In this document: in pieces, positions 45,859-54,240 of the stretch
How the letters are laid out: each line of letters starts with the position of its first letter
How positions within the stretch are numbered: position 1 is the first letter of the stretch
Assembly (NCBI GenBank): GCA_021413925.1
Contig: JAIOPL010000026.1
Span: forward strand, 1-64,000
Source: Verrucomicrobiota bacterium
GTDB lineage: Bacteria; Verrucomicrobiota; Verrucomicrobiia; Chthoniobacterales; UBA6821
Direction: 5' to 3'
Length of the DNA stretch: 64,000 bases
Notes under the pieces: generated by a model
What the model saw: the letters and a program-made list of their open reading frames with translations, nothing else
Database searches by the model: none
Told to the model about the DNA's origin: nothing
Position numbers and translations under genes: made by a program

Positions 45859-46031
45859 GTAGCTGGGATGAGAAAAGATTAATAAAAATCGGTTGATAAA
45901 ACCACACTGAATCAGCCGAAATGACAAGAATTGGTTTGTGTCAAAAGCGTCTCATAAATCTCAAAAGAGCTTCAAATCTCCCCCGCTTTTCTTAACGCCG
46001 AAAAACTTACGTTAGCTGATTTCTCCATTCC

Positions 46032-47894
46032 TTATTGAGAAAGCCTCTCTCCACGATCATGGGCATCCTGAAACCGCTTGGAGAGTCGAAAATAATGAGC
46101 TGATTCCTCATCAGCCCCCTCCTTCCCAAGGAAAATAGCAAATTCCTCATAGGGCAGTGCAAAAAGCGGAAGTCTCTGCATGGCCAGAAGAAAGGACTTG
46201 TTGGCTCGGTTTTCATCTCCAAGAGCAGCCCAAAGTTGAGCCAACCTCATCGACGGATACCAGGCGCCGGGATCTCCCGCCTCCACCTTCTCCAACACTC
46301 GCAAGCGAAGATCCAAGGCTTCCGGCACAGTCATTCCTGCAATTGGACCGCTGCGGACAAGAAGGTCCTCAAGCACCCTGGCATTCCTAGCGCTCATCGG
46401 CGAAGCGTCACAGGCTCGAACTGCCGCCGCAACGAGTTGCGCCGTATTTTCGGCACCCTCTGGAGACGCGATGCCCAGGCTCATCATATCCGCATGAAAA
46501 ACCTCCCTCTCGGTTTTCCAATTTCTCAAGCAAAGCAGCGTCAGTAACAGGCAGAGAGCAATCTGGATCAATCCTATAACGGGGCCAAACCACGCCCTTC
46601 CCTGCTTATTTTCTCTCCTTTGGAGACATGGGTTCGCAAGCATCCCGAGACAGGCCCCGGCAAGGAGAACATTGGCACCGAGATGCATGTTGAAATCAAA
46701 AAAAGAATGGATTATCTCGGCCAAGACCACGGCGAGACACCCCACCAGAATTGCTCGAGAATCACTGAAACGAATACCATTCTCACCACTGTCCAATGAT
46801 AGGCGCGAGAAGCCTGTAACGCATTTCAAACCATAAAAAAAATGAGCAGACAGAGTGGCGGTAACAAGCAGGAAGCCAATCAGCCCATACTCGGAAAGCA
46901 ATTGTGCAAAATCATTGTGAGCAAGCAGGGACTCCGAGGGCATCATCAGTCGGGCGGACCACTGGAAACTGCCTGCGCCCATCCCAAAAAACGGAGCCCT
47001 CCCGAAATCATGCGCCGCCGCCCGCCACAGATCCTCCCTGAAGGTATCCATCCAAACACCCTGAAGACGAGATGCCACACTTGCATCCGCAAGAAGAAAG
47101 CAAGTTAACGCGACCCCGAGAGTCCCGATGGCGCCTGCCGCAATAACCCCGGAGATCAATGCGGATCGGTTTCCCGATAAAAAAAGCAGCATGAGGGAAC
47201 AAAGACCGAAGAGCACCAATCCGATGACGAGGGAGACGGAACCTCCCCTGCTTAGGCTTAGAAAAACCCCCATGGAGAAAAAGAGCCAGAAGTAGAGCAA
47301 GGCGCTTCGGGTAGTCCATTTTAAGCGCCCCCAGCAAGCCACTGATAGCGAGAAAAGGGCCGCTGCACACAACAACCAGGCAAGATGGTTCTTGTTGGCA
47401 TATGTGCCCACCGTTTGCGGGTAGCAGGCTTTTAACTCCGGAAAATACATGGAAAGCGGTTGCCATGACGGATCGCAATAAATCTGGTATATCTCTGCGG
47501 CAGTTTGAAAAACCGCTGATACGCCTATCAGAAAGATCAAAAGGAGGCGCGGTCCCTTGTCGACAAGGGAAACCGAGAGGATCATATACGTCAGAAACAG
47601 CCCACCCATCCGCAACAACTCATAACTCCTGAGCCCCGGATCACCTCCCACCATGGTCCTTGGGATCAGATAAAGGGCTGCAATCATCATGAAAAGAAAG
47701 GCCTGCTCTGGAAGTCGCGAACGATTCCCCAATGTTCCGGGCAGTGAAAGAAATCCAGCCAGGAGGATCGGAATATAGCAGGCCAGCAAGGGGAACATCG
47801 GCCTCCCCCCCCCGCCGATCATCTCCATTCCGATGATCCCGAGAGCAAGTAGCATCGAGGCAAGCCAAGGAAGCGATAAAAGAACCGGTCTCAT
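46032..47894 (-). CDS. O-antigen ligase / Wzy-like polymerase with C-terminal TPR-like region
   Basis: A 620-residue membrane protein with about 12 hydrophobic segments and the Wzy_C/O-antigen-ligase signature region: a large periplasmic loop with FGRAPFFGMGAGSFQW, then LLAHNDFAQLLSEYGLIGF near residue 325. Residues 460-620 are soluble and helical, with TPR-like spacing (LRLAQLWAALGDENRANKSF). The upstream position in an operon with the barrel, co-polymerase and OPX protein points to exopolysaccharide polymerisation rather than lipopolysaccharide ligation; the two are not separable by sequence alone. It is divergent from moeB. Confidence 0.85.
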   Translation of the reverse strand: MRPVLLSLPWLASMLLALGIIGMEMIGGGGRPMFPLLACYIPILLAGFLSLPGTLGNRSRLPEQAFLFMMIAALYLIPRTMVGGDPGLRSYELLRMGGLFLTYMILSVSLVDKGPRLLLIFLIGVSAVFQTAAEIYQIYCDPSWQPLSMYFPELKACYPQTVGTYANKNHLAWLLCAAALFSLSVACWGRLKWTTRSALLYFWLFFSMGVFLSLSRGGSVSLVIGLVLFGLCSLMLLFLSGNRSALISGVIAAGAIGTLGVALTCFLLADASVASRLQGVWMDTFREDLWRAAAHDFGRAPFFGMGAGSFQWSARLMMPSESLLAHNDFAQLLSEYGLIGFLLVTATLSAHFFYGLKCVTGFSRLSLDSGENGIRFSDSRAILVGCLAVVLAEIIHSFFDFNMHLGANVLLAGACLGMLANPCLQRRENKQGRAWFGPVIGLIQIALCLLLTLLCLRNWKTEREVFHADMMSLGIASPEGAENTAQLVAAAVRACDASPMSARNARVLEDLLVRSGPIAGMTVPEALDLRLRVLEKVEAGDPGAWYPSMRLAQLWAALGDENRANKSFLLAMQRLPLFALPYEEFAIFLGKEGADEESAHYFRLSKRFQDAHDRGERLSQ

Positions 47895-47995
47895 TCCTGA
47901 TCCTCAATGATAGCGGAAAGCGTGTCTTAAAGTCACGGGGAAGCCTCTTTCCCTTGAACCATCGGGAGCGAAAGGTTACCAATAACACCCTTTTT

Positions 47996-49186
47996 ATGAG
48001 CAATAGCATTCTGGACCCGGCCCGCACGGCGGCTGTCGAACTGAGCAACGACGAGATCGCGCGCTATTCGCGCCACCTCATCATGCCCGAGGTTACCCTC
48101 GAGGGGCAGAAGCGGATCAAGGCGGCCAGCGTTCTCTGCATCGGAACCGGTGGGCTCGGTTCCCCGATCGCCCTTTATCTCGCCGCTGCCGGCATCGGAC
48201 GGATCGGCCTGGTCGATTTCGATACGGTTGATTTTTCCAACCTCCAGCGCCAGATCCTGCATGGCACCCGCGATGTGGGTCGCAAGAAGATCAACAGTGC
48301 TAGGGACACCATCAAGGAGATCAACCCCAACGTGCAGGTTGACCTGCACGACTGCTTCTTCACCTCCGAGAACGCCGCGCAGATCGTCGCACCCTACGAC
48401 ATCGTGATCGATGGGACGGATAATTTCCCGACGCGTTACCTCTCCAACGACATCTGCGTCTTCCAGAAGAAGCCGAACATCTACGGATCCATCTTCCGGT
48501 TCGATGGTCAGTGCACTGTCTTCGCCCCCCATCTCGGAGGTCCATGCTACCGCTGCCTTTATCCGGAGCCCCCTCCGCCAGGCATGGTCCCGAGTTGTGC
48601 CGAGGGAGGTGTTCTGGGCGTGCTGCCCGGTATTATCGGCGTGATGCAGGCGATCGAAGCGATCAAGCTGATCGTCGGCATCGGCGATCCTCTGATCGGA
48701 CGCCTTGTCCACTTCGATGCACTGAAGATGAAGTTCCGTGAATTCAAGATCCGCAAGGATCCCAAGTGCCCGGTCTGCGGTGAGCATCCGACCGTCACAG
48801 AGCTCATCGACTACGACACCTTCTGCGGCATCCCGCAGGCCGCGGCTGCCGAAGAAGCCGAGGTTCCCGTTCCCGAGATCACGGTCGAGGAGCTTCAGGC
48901 AAAGCTCCAGAGTGGAGAAAAGGTGGCCTTGATCGACGTGCGCGAGCAGTTCGAGTGGGATATCGCCCGTATCCCCGGAGCCAAACTCATCCCTCTTGGA
49001 GACCTTCACTCGCGCATGAGCGAACTCGACAGTGCCGACACGATCTATCTCCAGTGTAAGTCTGGCGTCCGCTCCGCAAACGCTCTGCGCGAACTCCAAG
49101 GAGCCGGCTTCTCAAAGCTCTTCAATGTGCAGGGAGGCATTCTGGCTTGGGCTGACAGAATCGACCCCTCCGTCGCAAAATACTGA
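47996..49186 (+). CDS. moeB: ThiF/MoeB-type sulfur-carrier adenylyltransferase fused to rhodanese
   Basis: A 396-residue E1-like enzyme with a C-terminal rhodanese domain (MoeBR type). The ATP site is IGTGGLGSPIALYLAAAGIG near 50, then VDFDTVDFSNLQRQI. The zinc cysteines include CPVCGEHP. The rhodanese part (about 293-396) holds the active loop CKSGVRS near 354. It adenylates the C-terminal glycine of ubiquitin-like sulfur carriers (MoaD, ThiS or similar) and supplies sulfur; which carrier is served cannot be told. The start is ATG 47996, preferred over 47954. The Trm112-like gene starts 3 bases after the stop. Confidence 0.92.
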   Translation: MSNSILDPARTAAVELSNDEIARYSRHLIMPEVTLEGQKRIKAASVLCIGTGGLGSPIALYLAAAGIGRIGLVDFDTVDFSNLQRQILHGTRDVGRKKINSARDTIKEINPNVQVDLHDCFFTSENAAQIVAPYDIVIDGTDNFPTRYLSNDICVFQKKPNIYGSIFRFDGQCTVFAPHLGGPCYRCLYPEPPPPGMVPSCAEGGVLGVLPGIIGVMQAIEAIKLIVGIGDPLIGRLVHFDALKMKFREFKIRKDPKCPVCGEHPTVTELIDYDTFCGIPQAAAAEEAEVPVPEITVEELQAKLQSGEKVALIDVREQFEWDIARIPGAKLIPLGDLHSRMSELDSADTIYLQCKSGVRSANALRELQGAGFSKLFNVQGGILAWADRIDPSVAKY

Positions 49187-49189
49187 CCG

Positions 49190-49417
49190 ATGGCAGACGT
49201 GCTGACTGAGCTCGCCTCACTGCTTCGTTGCCCCATTACGGGACAGCAGCTGCATCTGGCAACACCTGAGGAATTCCGCTCACTCGCCTCCCATGATGCG
49301 GACGGCTTTCTTGTCCGTGAAGATGGCACTGCAGCTTATCCCGTCGAGAAAGGCATCCCCTCACTTCTCCCCGAGTCGCTGATTCCGATCGGTTCTACCC
49401 CATCTCCGATCTCCTAG
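49190..49417 (+). CDS. Trm112-like small protein (UPF0434/YcaR type)
   Basis: A 75-residue protein with the family pattern LLRCPITGQQLHL near the N-terminus and AYPVEKGIPSLLPESLIPI toward the C-terminus. Trm112-like proteins are zinc-ribbon-like partners that stabilise methyltransferases. This one has only one cysteine, so metal binding is doubtful. It sits 3 bases after moeB and 18 bases before thrS in the same direction and is probably co-transcribed. Confidence 0.85.
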   Translation: MADVLTELASLLRCPITGQQLHLATPEEFRSLASHDADGFLVREDGTAAYPVEKGIPSLLPESLIPIGSTPSPIS

Positions 49418-49435
49418 CTCCCATCTCCCATTTTC

Positions 49436-51358
49436 ATGACCGAACTCGAAACGACCCGCCACTCCTGCGCCCATATTCTGGCCAATGCGATCCTTCGGAT
49501 CTGGCCTGAGGCCCAGTTTGCCGCAGGGCCTCCGGTCGAGAATGGTTTCTACTACGACGTCGAGCTGTCCCACCGGATCAGTCCTGAGGATTTCGAGCGA
49601 ATCGAAAAAGAAATGGCCGCCATCATCGCAGAGGCACAGCCTTTTCAGCGGGAGGTCATCAGCCGGGACGAGGCCCTTGTCATGGGTGAGCGGGGCGAGC
49701 TGGCCGGTCTGACACCGCGCACGGACGCGAGCAAGTTCAAGCTCGATATCATCACCCGCATTCCCGAGGGAGAAGAGATCACACTCTACCGCAACGGCGC
49801 TTTCACCGACCTCTGCGCTGGGCCCCATGTCGCAGATACCTCTAAGGTTGCGGCCTTCCGCCTCACCCACGTGGCAAGCGCCTTCTACCAGGGCGATGAG
49901 AAGAACCCCCAGCTCCAGCGCATCTATGGAACAGCCTTCTCGTCCACGGAGGAGATGGAGAACTGGTTTGCCATGCTGGAAGAGGCGAAGAAGCGTGATC
50001 ACCGCAAGATCGGCAAAGAGCAGGGCCTCTTTCACATCGACGATGCAGTCGGCCAGGGTCTGATTCTCTGGACCCCGAAGGGAGCGATCATCCGCCAGGA
50101 GCTTCAGAATTTCATCAGCGGTGAGCTTGCCAAGCAAGGCTACTCCCAGGTCTTCACGCCGCACATTGGCAAGATCGGTCTCTACAAGACCTCGGGCCAT
50201 TTCCCTTACTACAAGGAGTCCCAGTTCCCTGCGATTCCCGAACCGGATCAACTCGAACGGATCGCCTCGGAGGGATGCGGATGCGCGGAGATGACTGCAC
50301 GTCTGGAAGCGGTCTCCGAATCCTTTGCCAACTCGCTGAACGAGCGGGCAGGCAAGGAAATCGTCTCATCCGAACGCGTGATGGATCCCACACGTCTGCT
50401 GGATGGCTTCATGCTGAAGCCGATGAACTGCCCCCATCACATCAAAATCTTCGCCTCCCAGCCTCACAGCTACCGTGATCTGCCGGTGCGTCTGGCGGAG
50501 TTCGGAACTGTCTACCGCTGGGAGCAGTCGGGAGAGCTGAACGGCATGACCCGCGTGCGCGGCTTCACTCAGGATGACGCGCATCTCTTCTGCACCGAGG
50601 AGCAGGTAGCCGCGGAGGTGCAGGGATGTCTCGAACTCGTGAAGAAAGTGCTCACCACGCTCGGCATGTCTGACTACCGGGTACGCGTCGGACTCCGCGA
50701 TCCCGATAGTAGCAAGTTCACCGGCAATCCAGCCCAGTGGGATCTTGCCGAACAGGCCTGTCGCGATGCGGCCGCTACCCTCGGAGTCCCCTTCTCGGAG
50801 GAACCTGGCGAAGCGGCTTTCTACGGGCCCAAGATCGACTTTGTGGTCAAGGATGTCCTCGGACGTGAGTGGCAGCTCGGAACCGTCCAGGTCGATTACG
50901 TCCTTCCCGTCCGCTTCGACCTCTCCTACACGGGTGCGGACGGCAAGCCCCATGTCCCCGTAATGATCCACCGGGCTCCCTTCGGATCACTCGAACGGTT
51001 CACTGGCGTCCTGATCGAGCACTTCGCCGGAGACTTCCCAGTCTGGCTTGCTCCCGAGCAGGCCCGCATCCTGCCAGTCTCCGAAAAAGTTGCCGAGTAC
51101 GCACAAAAGATGGTCACCGAAATGAAAGCTAAAGGCATCCGCGCAACCGCCGATCTCTCACCCGAAAAGCTCGCCTCCAAGATTCGCCTTGCCCAGCTTG
51201 ATAAGGTTCCCTACATGATCGTTGTCGGACCCAAGGAAGAGGCCGCCGGCCAGCTCTCCATTCGCAGCCGTCAACACGGCGACGAAGGGGCCATCGCAGC
51301 AGATGCATTCATCCAACGAATCGAATCCGAAATCCGCGACCGCACGCTCACCGTATGA
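49436..51358 (+). CDS. thrS: Threonyl-tRNA synthetase lacking the TGS domain and with a catalytic insertion
   Basis: A 640-residue ThrRS. It begins directly at the editing domain (RHSCAHILANAI with the HxxxH metal-like site, and DLCAGPHV), so the usual N-terminal TGS domain of about 60 residues is absent; the upstream gene leaves no room for it. The catalytic core has TSGHFPYYKESQFP, the zinc/active-site KPMNCPHH, RVRGFTQDDAHLFC (motif 2) and MIHRAPFGSLERF (motif 3), followed by the anticodon-binding domain. A roughly 60-residue insertion (about 266-325; includes GCGCAEMTARLEA) lies between the first two. Downstream is infC, a classical partner. Confidence 0.93.
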   Translation: MTELETTRHSCAHILANAILRIWPEAQFAAGPPVENGFYYDVELSHRISPEDFERIEKEMAAIIAEAQPFQREVISRDEALVMGERGELAGLTPRTDASKFKLDIITRIPEGEEITLYRNGAFTDLCAGPHVADTSKVAAFRLTHVASAFYQGDEKNPQLQRIYGTAFSSTEEMENWFAMLEEAKKRDHRKIGKEQGLFHIDDAVGQGLILWTPKGAIIRQELQNFISGELAKQGYSQVFTPHIGKIGLYKTSGHFPYYKESQFPAIPEPDQLERIASEGCGCAEMTARLEAVSESFANSLNERAGKEIVSSERVMDPTRLLDGFMLKPMNCPHHIKIFASQPHSYRDLPVRLAEFGTVYRWEQSGELNGMTRVRGFTQDDAHLFCTEEQVAAEVQGCLELVKKVLTTLGMSDYRVRVGLRDPDSSKFTGNPAQWDLAEQACRDAAATLGVPFSEEPGEAAFYGPKIDFVVKDVLGREWQLGTVQVDYVLPVRFDLSYTGADGKPHVPVMIHRAPFGSLERFTGVLIEHFAGDFPVWLAPEQARILPVSEKVAEYAQKMVTEMKAKGIRATADLSPEKLASKIRLAQLDKVPYMIVVGPKEEAAGQLSIRSRQHGDEGAIAADAFIQRIESEIRDRTLTV

Positions 51359-51456
51359 GCGGGTTGATCATTCCGTTGCCTGATCCTTTTGATTCCTTTG
51401 GTTTCCTTGTTCCAGCAGTCAGCCACCAGCCGGCATCCACATGCCGTCACAACCCC

Positions 51457-51479
51457 GTGCCTCCGCAAGACGGAGGCGC
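51457..51479 (+). promoter_or_regulatory. Hairpin enclosing the infC Shine-Dalgarno
   Basis: GTGCCTCCG-CAAGA-CGGAGGCGC forms a 9-bp stem (one G-T) with a 5-base loop. The GGAGG (51472-51476) is in the right-hand arm. It lies 11 bases before the first in-frame ATT candidate start of infC. It could hide the ribosome-binding site or act as a structured leader. Confidence 0.6.
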
Positions 51480-51490
51480 ATTAAAGTCCC

Positions 51491-52138
51491 ATTAATCCAG
51501 CATTCATTCGTATTAACGACCGCATTCGCTCCCGCGAAGTGCGCGTCATCATCGGCTCCACAGGCCAGCAACTCGGTATCCTGAACACCGACGAGGCCAT
51601 ACGCCGCGCCAAGTCCTACGGCCTCGACCTGATCGAGGTGGCGCCGACCGCCAATCCTCCCGTCTGTCGGATCGCCGATTTCGGAAAGTTCAAGTATGAG
51701 CTCACCAAGAAGGAGAAGGAGAGCAAGCACAGCGCAACCAAGATCAAGGAGATCAAGTTCCGCGTGAAGATCGGCGCCCATGATTACGAGACCAAGCTTC
51801 GTCATGCCGAGGAGTTCATTGAGAAGGGGAACAAACTTAAGATTGTTCTCCAATTCCGTGGCCGTGAGAACGCTCACAAGGATCTCGGCTTGGCGATGAT
51901 GTACAAGATCAAGCAGGACCTCGAGACCATGGCCCTGGTGGACATGCCCCCGAAAATCGTGGGTCGTGCCGTCGGCATGACTATGAGCCCTCTCCCCGCC
52001 GCCAAACGGAAGCGAAAATACGCCAAGATCGAGGAGGAATATGTCGAGGACGTTGATTCCGACGAAGATGAGGAAGAGACTGACGAGACAGCCGAGACAG
52101 TTACAGCCGAAGGCAAGGAAGAGAATCATGCCGGTTGA
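51491..52138 (+). CDS. infC: Translation initiation factor IF-3, with likely ATT start
   Basis: A 215-residue IF-3 from the proposed start. The N-terminal domain reads INDRIRSREVRVIIGSTGQQLGI (conserved INxxIR...VRVI), the linker is Lys-rich (KKEKESKHSATKIKEIKFR), and the C-terminal domain contains FRGRENAHKDLG. The last 40 residues are strongly acidic (EEYVEDVDSDEDEEETDETAE), an unusual extension. No ATG, GTG or TTG lies in frame between the upstream stop codon at 51482-51484 and a GTG at 51539 that would delete the conserved IR-rich start. ATT codons at 51491, 51506 and 51512 are in frame; ATT is the known start in several infC genes, used for autoregulation. Confidence 0.92.
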   Translation: MNPAFIRINDRIRSREVRVIIGSTGQQLGILNTDEAIRRAKSYGLDLIEVAPTANPPVCRIADFGKFKYELTKKEKESKHSATKIKEIKFRVKIGAHDYETKLRHAEEFIEKGNKLKIVLQFRGRENAHKDLGLAMMYKIKQDLETMALVDMPPKIVGRAVGMTMSPLPAAKRKRKYAKIEEEYVEDVDSDEDEEETDETAETVTAEGKEENHAG

Positions 52139-52856
52139 TTCCGATCATTCACCGGCTATACCCGCCAGCAAGCGTCTCTACCTCTTCGACATCGACGGCA
52201 CCCTGATCACCTCGGGGGGTGCCGGGGAGAGTGCTTTTCACGAGGCCGTCGAGGAAATCTGCGGGGGACTCTCACCTCTGGAAGGGGTTAATTTCGCAGG
52301 CAATACCGACACGGGGATCGCCCGCAGCGTCCTCTTGGCGGCCGGCATGGAGCCGACTCAGGAAAACGTCATGGCCCTGCTCGACGCCTATCTCTCGAGG
52401 CTTGCCGACCGGATGCACCGCCATCAGGGCCGCCTCCTGCCGGGAATCATCCCCCTGCTTGACCGGATGATGGAACGCCCCGACTGCCTCCTTGCACTCC
52501 TCACAGGGAATCTCGCCGCGGGAGCCGAGGTGAAGCTCTCCCACTATGGCGTCTGGCACTACTTTGGCTTCGGCGCCTATGCCGACGACCATCATCTCCG
52601 GAACGAACTGGGGCCCGTCGCGCAGGCGCGAGCTTTCCAGGAGCACGGGGAGGAATTTACCCCTGATCGGATCTACGTGATCGGAGACACCCCCCGCGAC
52701 ATCGAGTGCGGGAAGGCTTTCGGCGCGGTCACCGTCGCCGTTGCCACGGGCAAATACGCACGGGAGGAACTTGCTTCACACCAACCCGACTTCCTCTTCG
52801 ACGACTTCTCCGATCCCGCCGCCGTCATGGCAGCGATCGCGCCGAACCAAGACTGA
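52128..52856 (+). CDS. HAD-superfamily hydrolase (phosphoglycolate-phosphatase-like)
   Basis: A 242-residue HAD phosphatase with motif I LFDIDGTLI (nucleophile Asp near residue 20), motif II LLALLTGN near 125, a helical cap domain between them, and motif IV GDTPRDIECGKAFGA near 185. It is closest in layout to phosphoglycolate-phosphatase-like and beta-phosphoglucomutase-like enzymes; the substrate is uncertain. Its ATG lies inside the last codons of infC (11-base overlap), so it is probably translated by coupling. The stop is followed by repeat DNA. Confidence 0.85.
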   Translation: MPVDSDHSPAIPASKRLYLFDIDGTLITSGGAGESAFHEAVEEICGGLSPLEGVNFAGNTDTGIARSVLLAAGMEPTQENVMALLDAYLSRLADRMHRHQGRLLPGIIPLLDRMMERPDCLLALLTGNLAAGAEVKLSHYGVWHYFGFGAYADDHHLRNELGPVAQARAFQEHGEEFTPDRIYVIGDTPRDIECGKAFGAVTVAVATGKYAREELASHQPDFLFDDFSDPAAVMAAIAPNQD

Positions 52857-52858
52857 AA

Positions 52859-53058
52859 TATCTCGCGCGGAGGCGCAGAGAGTTTTTGAATTTGGAACTC
52901 AGGAAGACAGGAAACTGAAGAAACTCACAGAGGTGAAGGGGATAAATGGGATCCCGAAAAACAAAACCACAGTAATCTTAGGGCGTAAGATTTTAGGGAA
53001 ATTGGCCATCACTTCTTCCATCCATCTCCTTCATCCCTTGCATCCCTGTGAGTTTTTC
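52859..53058. repeat. Composite repeat block: one GCAGAGG-family arm plus an inverted CACAGGGATG-family pair
   Basis: A single arm of the first family (52859-52887, TCTCGCGCGGAGGCGCAGAG) is followed by an inverted pair of the second: ACTCACAGAGGTGAAGGGGA with TAAATGGGAT at 52920-52952, and CATCTCCTTCATCCCTTGCA with TCCCTGTGAGTTTTT at about 53010-53058. Between the pair is a perfect hairpin AATCTTA-GGGCG-TAAGATT (52974-52992). This fills the gap between the convergent HAD and rlmI-like genes. Confidence 0.75.
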
Positions 53059-53064
53059 TCCCCC

Positions 53065-54234
53065 CTAAAACGAGGCCGTCATCCCGTAGAGGAAACCCTT
53101 GAGGTATTCGCTCTCGGAGAAGCCGACAAGGATCGGATGGTCGGGACTCTGTCCGAAGGTCTGCAACTGACGTGCCGTCCTGCGTGCATCGCCGAAAGCC
53201 TCGGCCACGCTACTGCCGAATTCTTCAGCAGAGACATGATGTGAGCAGGAGAAGGTGGCGAGCAGTCCGTCTCTGGAAAGCAACTGTGCGGCCTTCAGAT
53301 GAAGCTCGCGGTAACCGCGCAAAGCATCGGCGATTCCCTTGCGCGTGCGAGTGAAGGGAGGGGGGTCGAGGATGATCAGATCGTACTCCTCCTCGCGTCT
53401 TGCCGCCGAGGAGAGAAACTCAAAGACATCCGCACCGACAACTTTGATGGTGACGTTGTTGAGAAGGGCATTCGCCTCGATCCGGGGCAGGTTTTCTTTT
53501 CCGGATTCCACAGCGGTGACTTCCGTGGCTCCAGCCTGAGCGGAGGCAATGGCAAAAGCGCCCTGATTGGAGAAACAGTCGAGCACCCGGCGGCCCTTCG
53601 CCCATGCAGCCACTTGACGGTAGCTGGTGCTCTGGTCGAGATAGAAACCGGTCTTCTGCCCGTGGATCGGGTCAAGTTGGAATTTCATTCCCGCGACCAT
53701 GATCTCGAAGGGACTCGGCTCTGGTCCTAGCAGCGTTCCTGTCCTGACCTCGAGCCCTTCCAGCTTACGGGATGAGGAGTCATTGCGCTCGACAACGCTC
53801 TCAACGCCGAGCTCTTCCTTGAGAGCAGAAGCAATCAGATCACGCCGCAGATCCATGGCCATCGTGAGGGTCTGCAAGGTCGCCACCGGGCCGAAACGGT
53901 CGACGATCACTCCGGGAAGCCCATCACTCTCGCTCCAGAGAACGCGCCGCACGAGCGGATCGATGCCTAGGTTGTCCCGGTATTCCTGTGCCCGCTGGAT
54001 GCGACGCTGAAAGAAATCCGCATCCAGGTCCTGCCTCCGGCGCGAGAAGCGACGGGCGACGATCTGTGACTTGGAGTTGTAGACGGCACTTCCGAGCATG
54101 CGGTCACGGCCATCCTTGACCGAGATGACATCGCCATCCTCGGGGCTTCCGAAGGTTTTGAGCACCTCGGTGCCATAGACCCAGTCATGACCGTGCAGGA
54201 TGCGTGCCCGAGGGCGTACGATGATTCCTCCCAT
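53065..54234 (-). CDS. Class I rRNA methyltransferase (RlmI-like) with PUA domain
   Basis: A 389-residue SAM-dependent methyltransferase with an N-terminal PUA domain (about 1-75: GGIIVRPRARILHGHDWVYG, GDVISVKDGRDRMLGSAVY). A central part follows with QKTGFYLDQSTSYRQVAAWA, SAM motif I RVLDCFSNQGAFAIASAQAG near 210, and the catalytic-type LDPPPFTRTRKG near 285. This is the 23S rRNA (cytosine-C5) RlmI family layout. The start ATG is set by MGGIIVRP. It lies 6 bases downstream of kamA in the same direction and is probably in its transcript. Confidence 0.88.
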   Translation of the reverse strand: MGGIIVRPRARILHGHDWVYGTEVLKTFGSPEDGDVISVKDGRDRMLGSAVYNSKSQIVARRFSRRRQDLDADFFQRRIQRAQEYRDNLGIDPLVRRVLWSESDGLPGVIVDRFGPVATLQTLTMAMDLRRDLIASALKEELGVESVVERNDSSSRKLEGLEVRTGTLLGPEPSPFEIMVAGMKFQLDPIHGQKTGFYLDQSTSYRQVAAWAKGRRVLDCFSNQGAFAIASAQAGATEVTAVESGKENLPRIEANALLNNVTIKVVGADVFEFLSSAARREEEYDLIILDPPPFTRTRKGIADALRGYRELHLKAAQLLSRDGLLATFSCSHHVSAEEFGSSVAEAFGDARRTARQLQTFGQSPDHPILVGFSESEYLKGFLYGMTASF

Positions 54235-54240
54235 AAAAAA

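Noticed and set aside
47933-49099. Long minus-strand frame (about 388 codons) inside moeB
   Set aside because: Antisense shadow of a complete MoeB-rhodanese gene.
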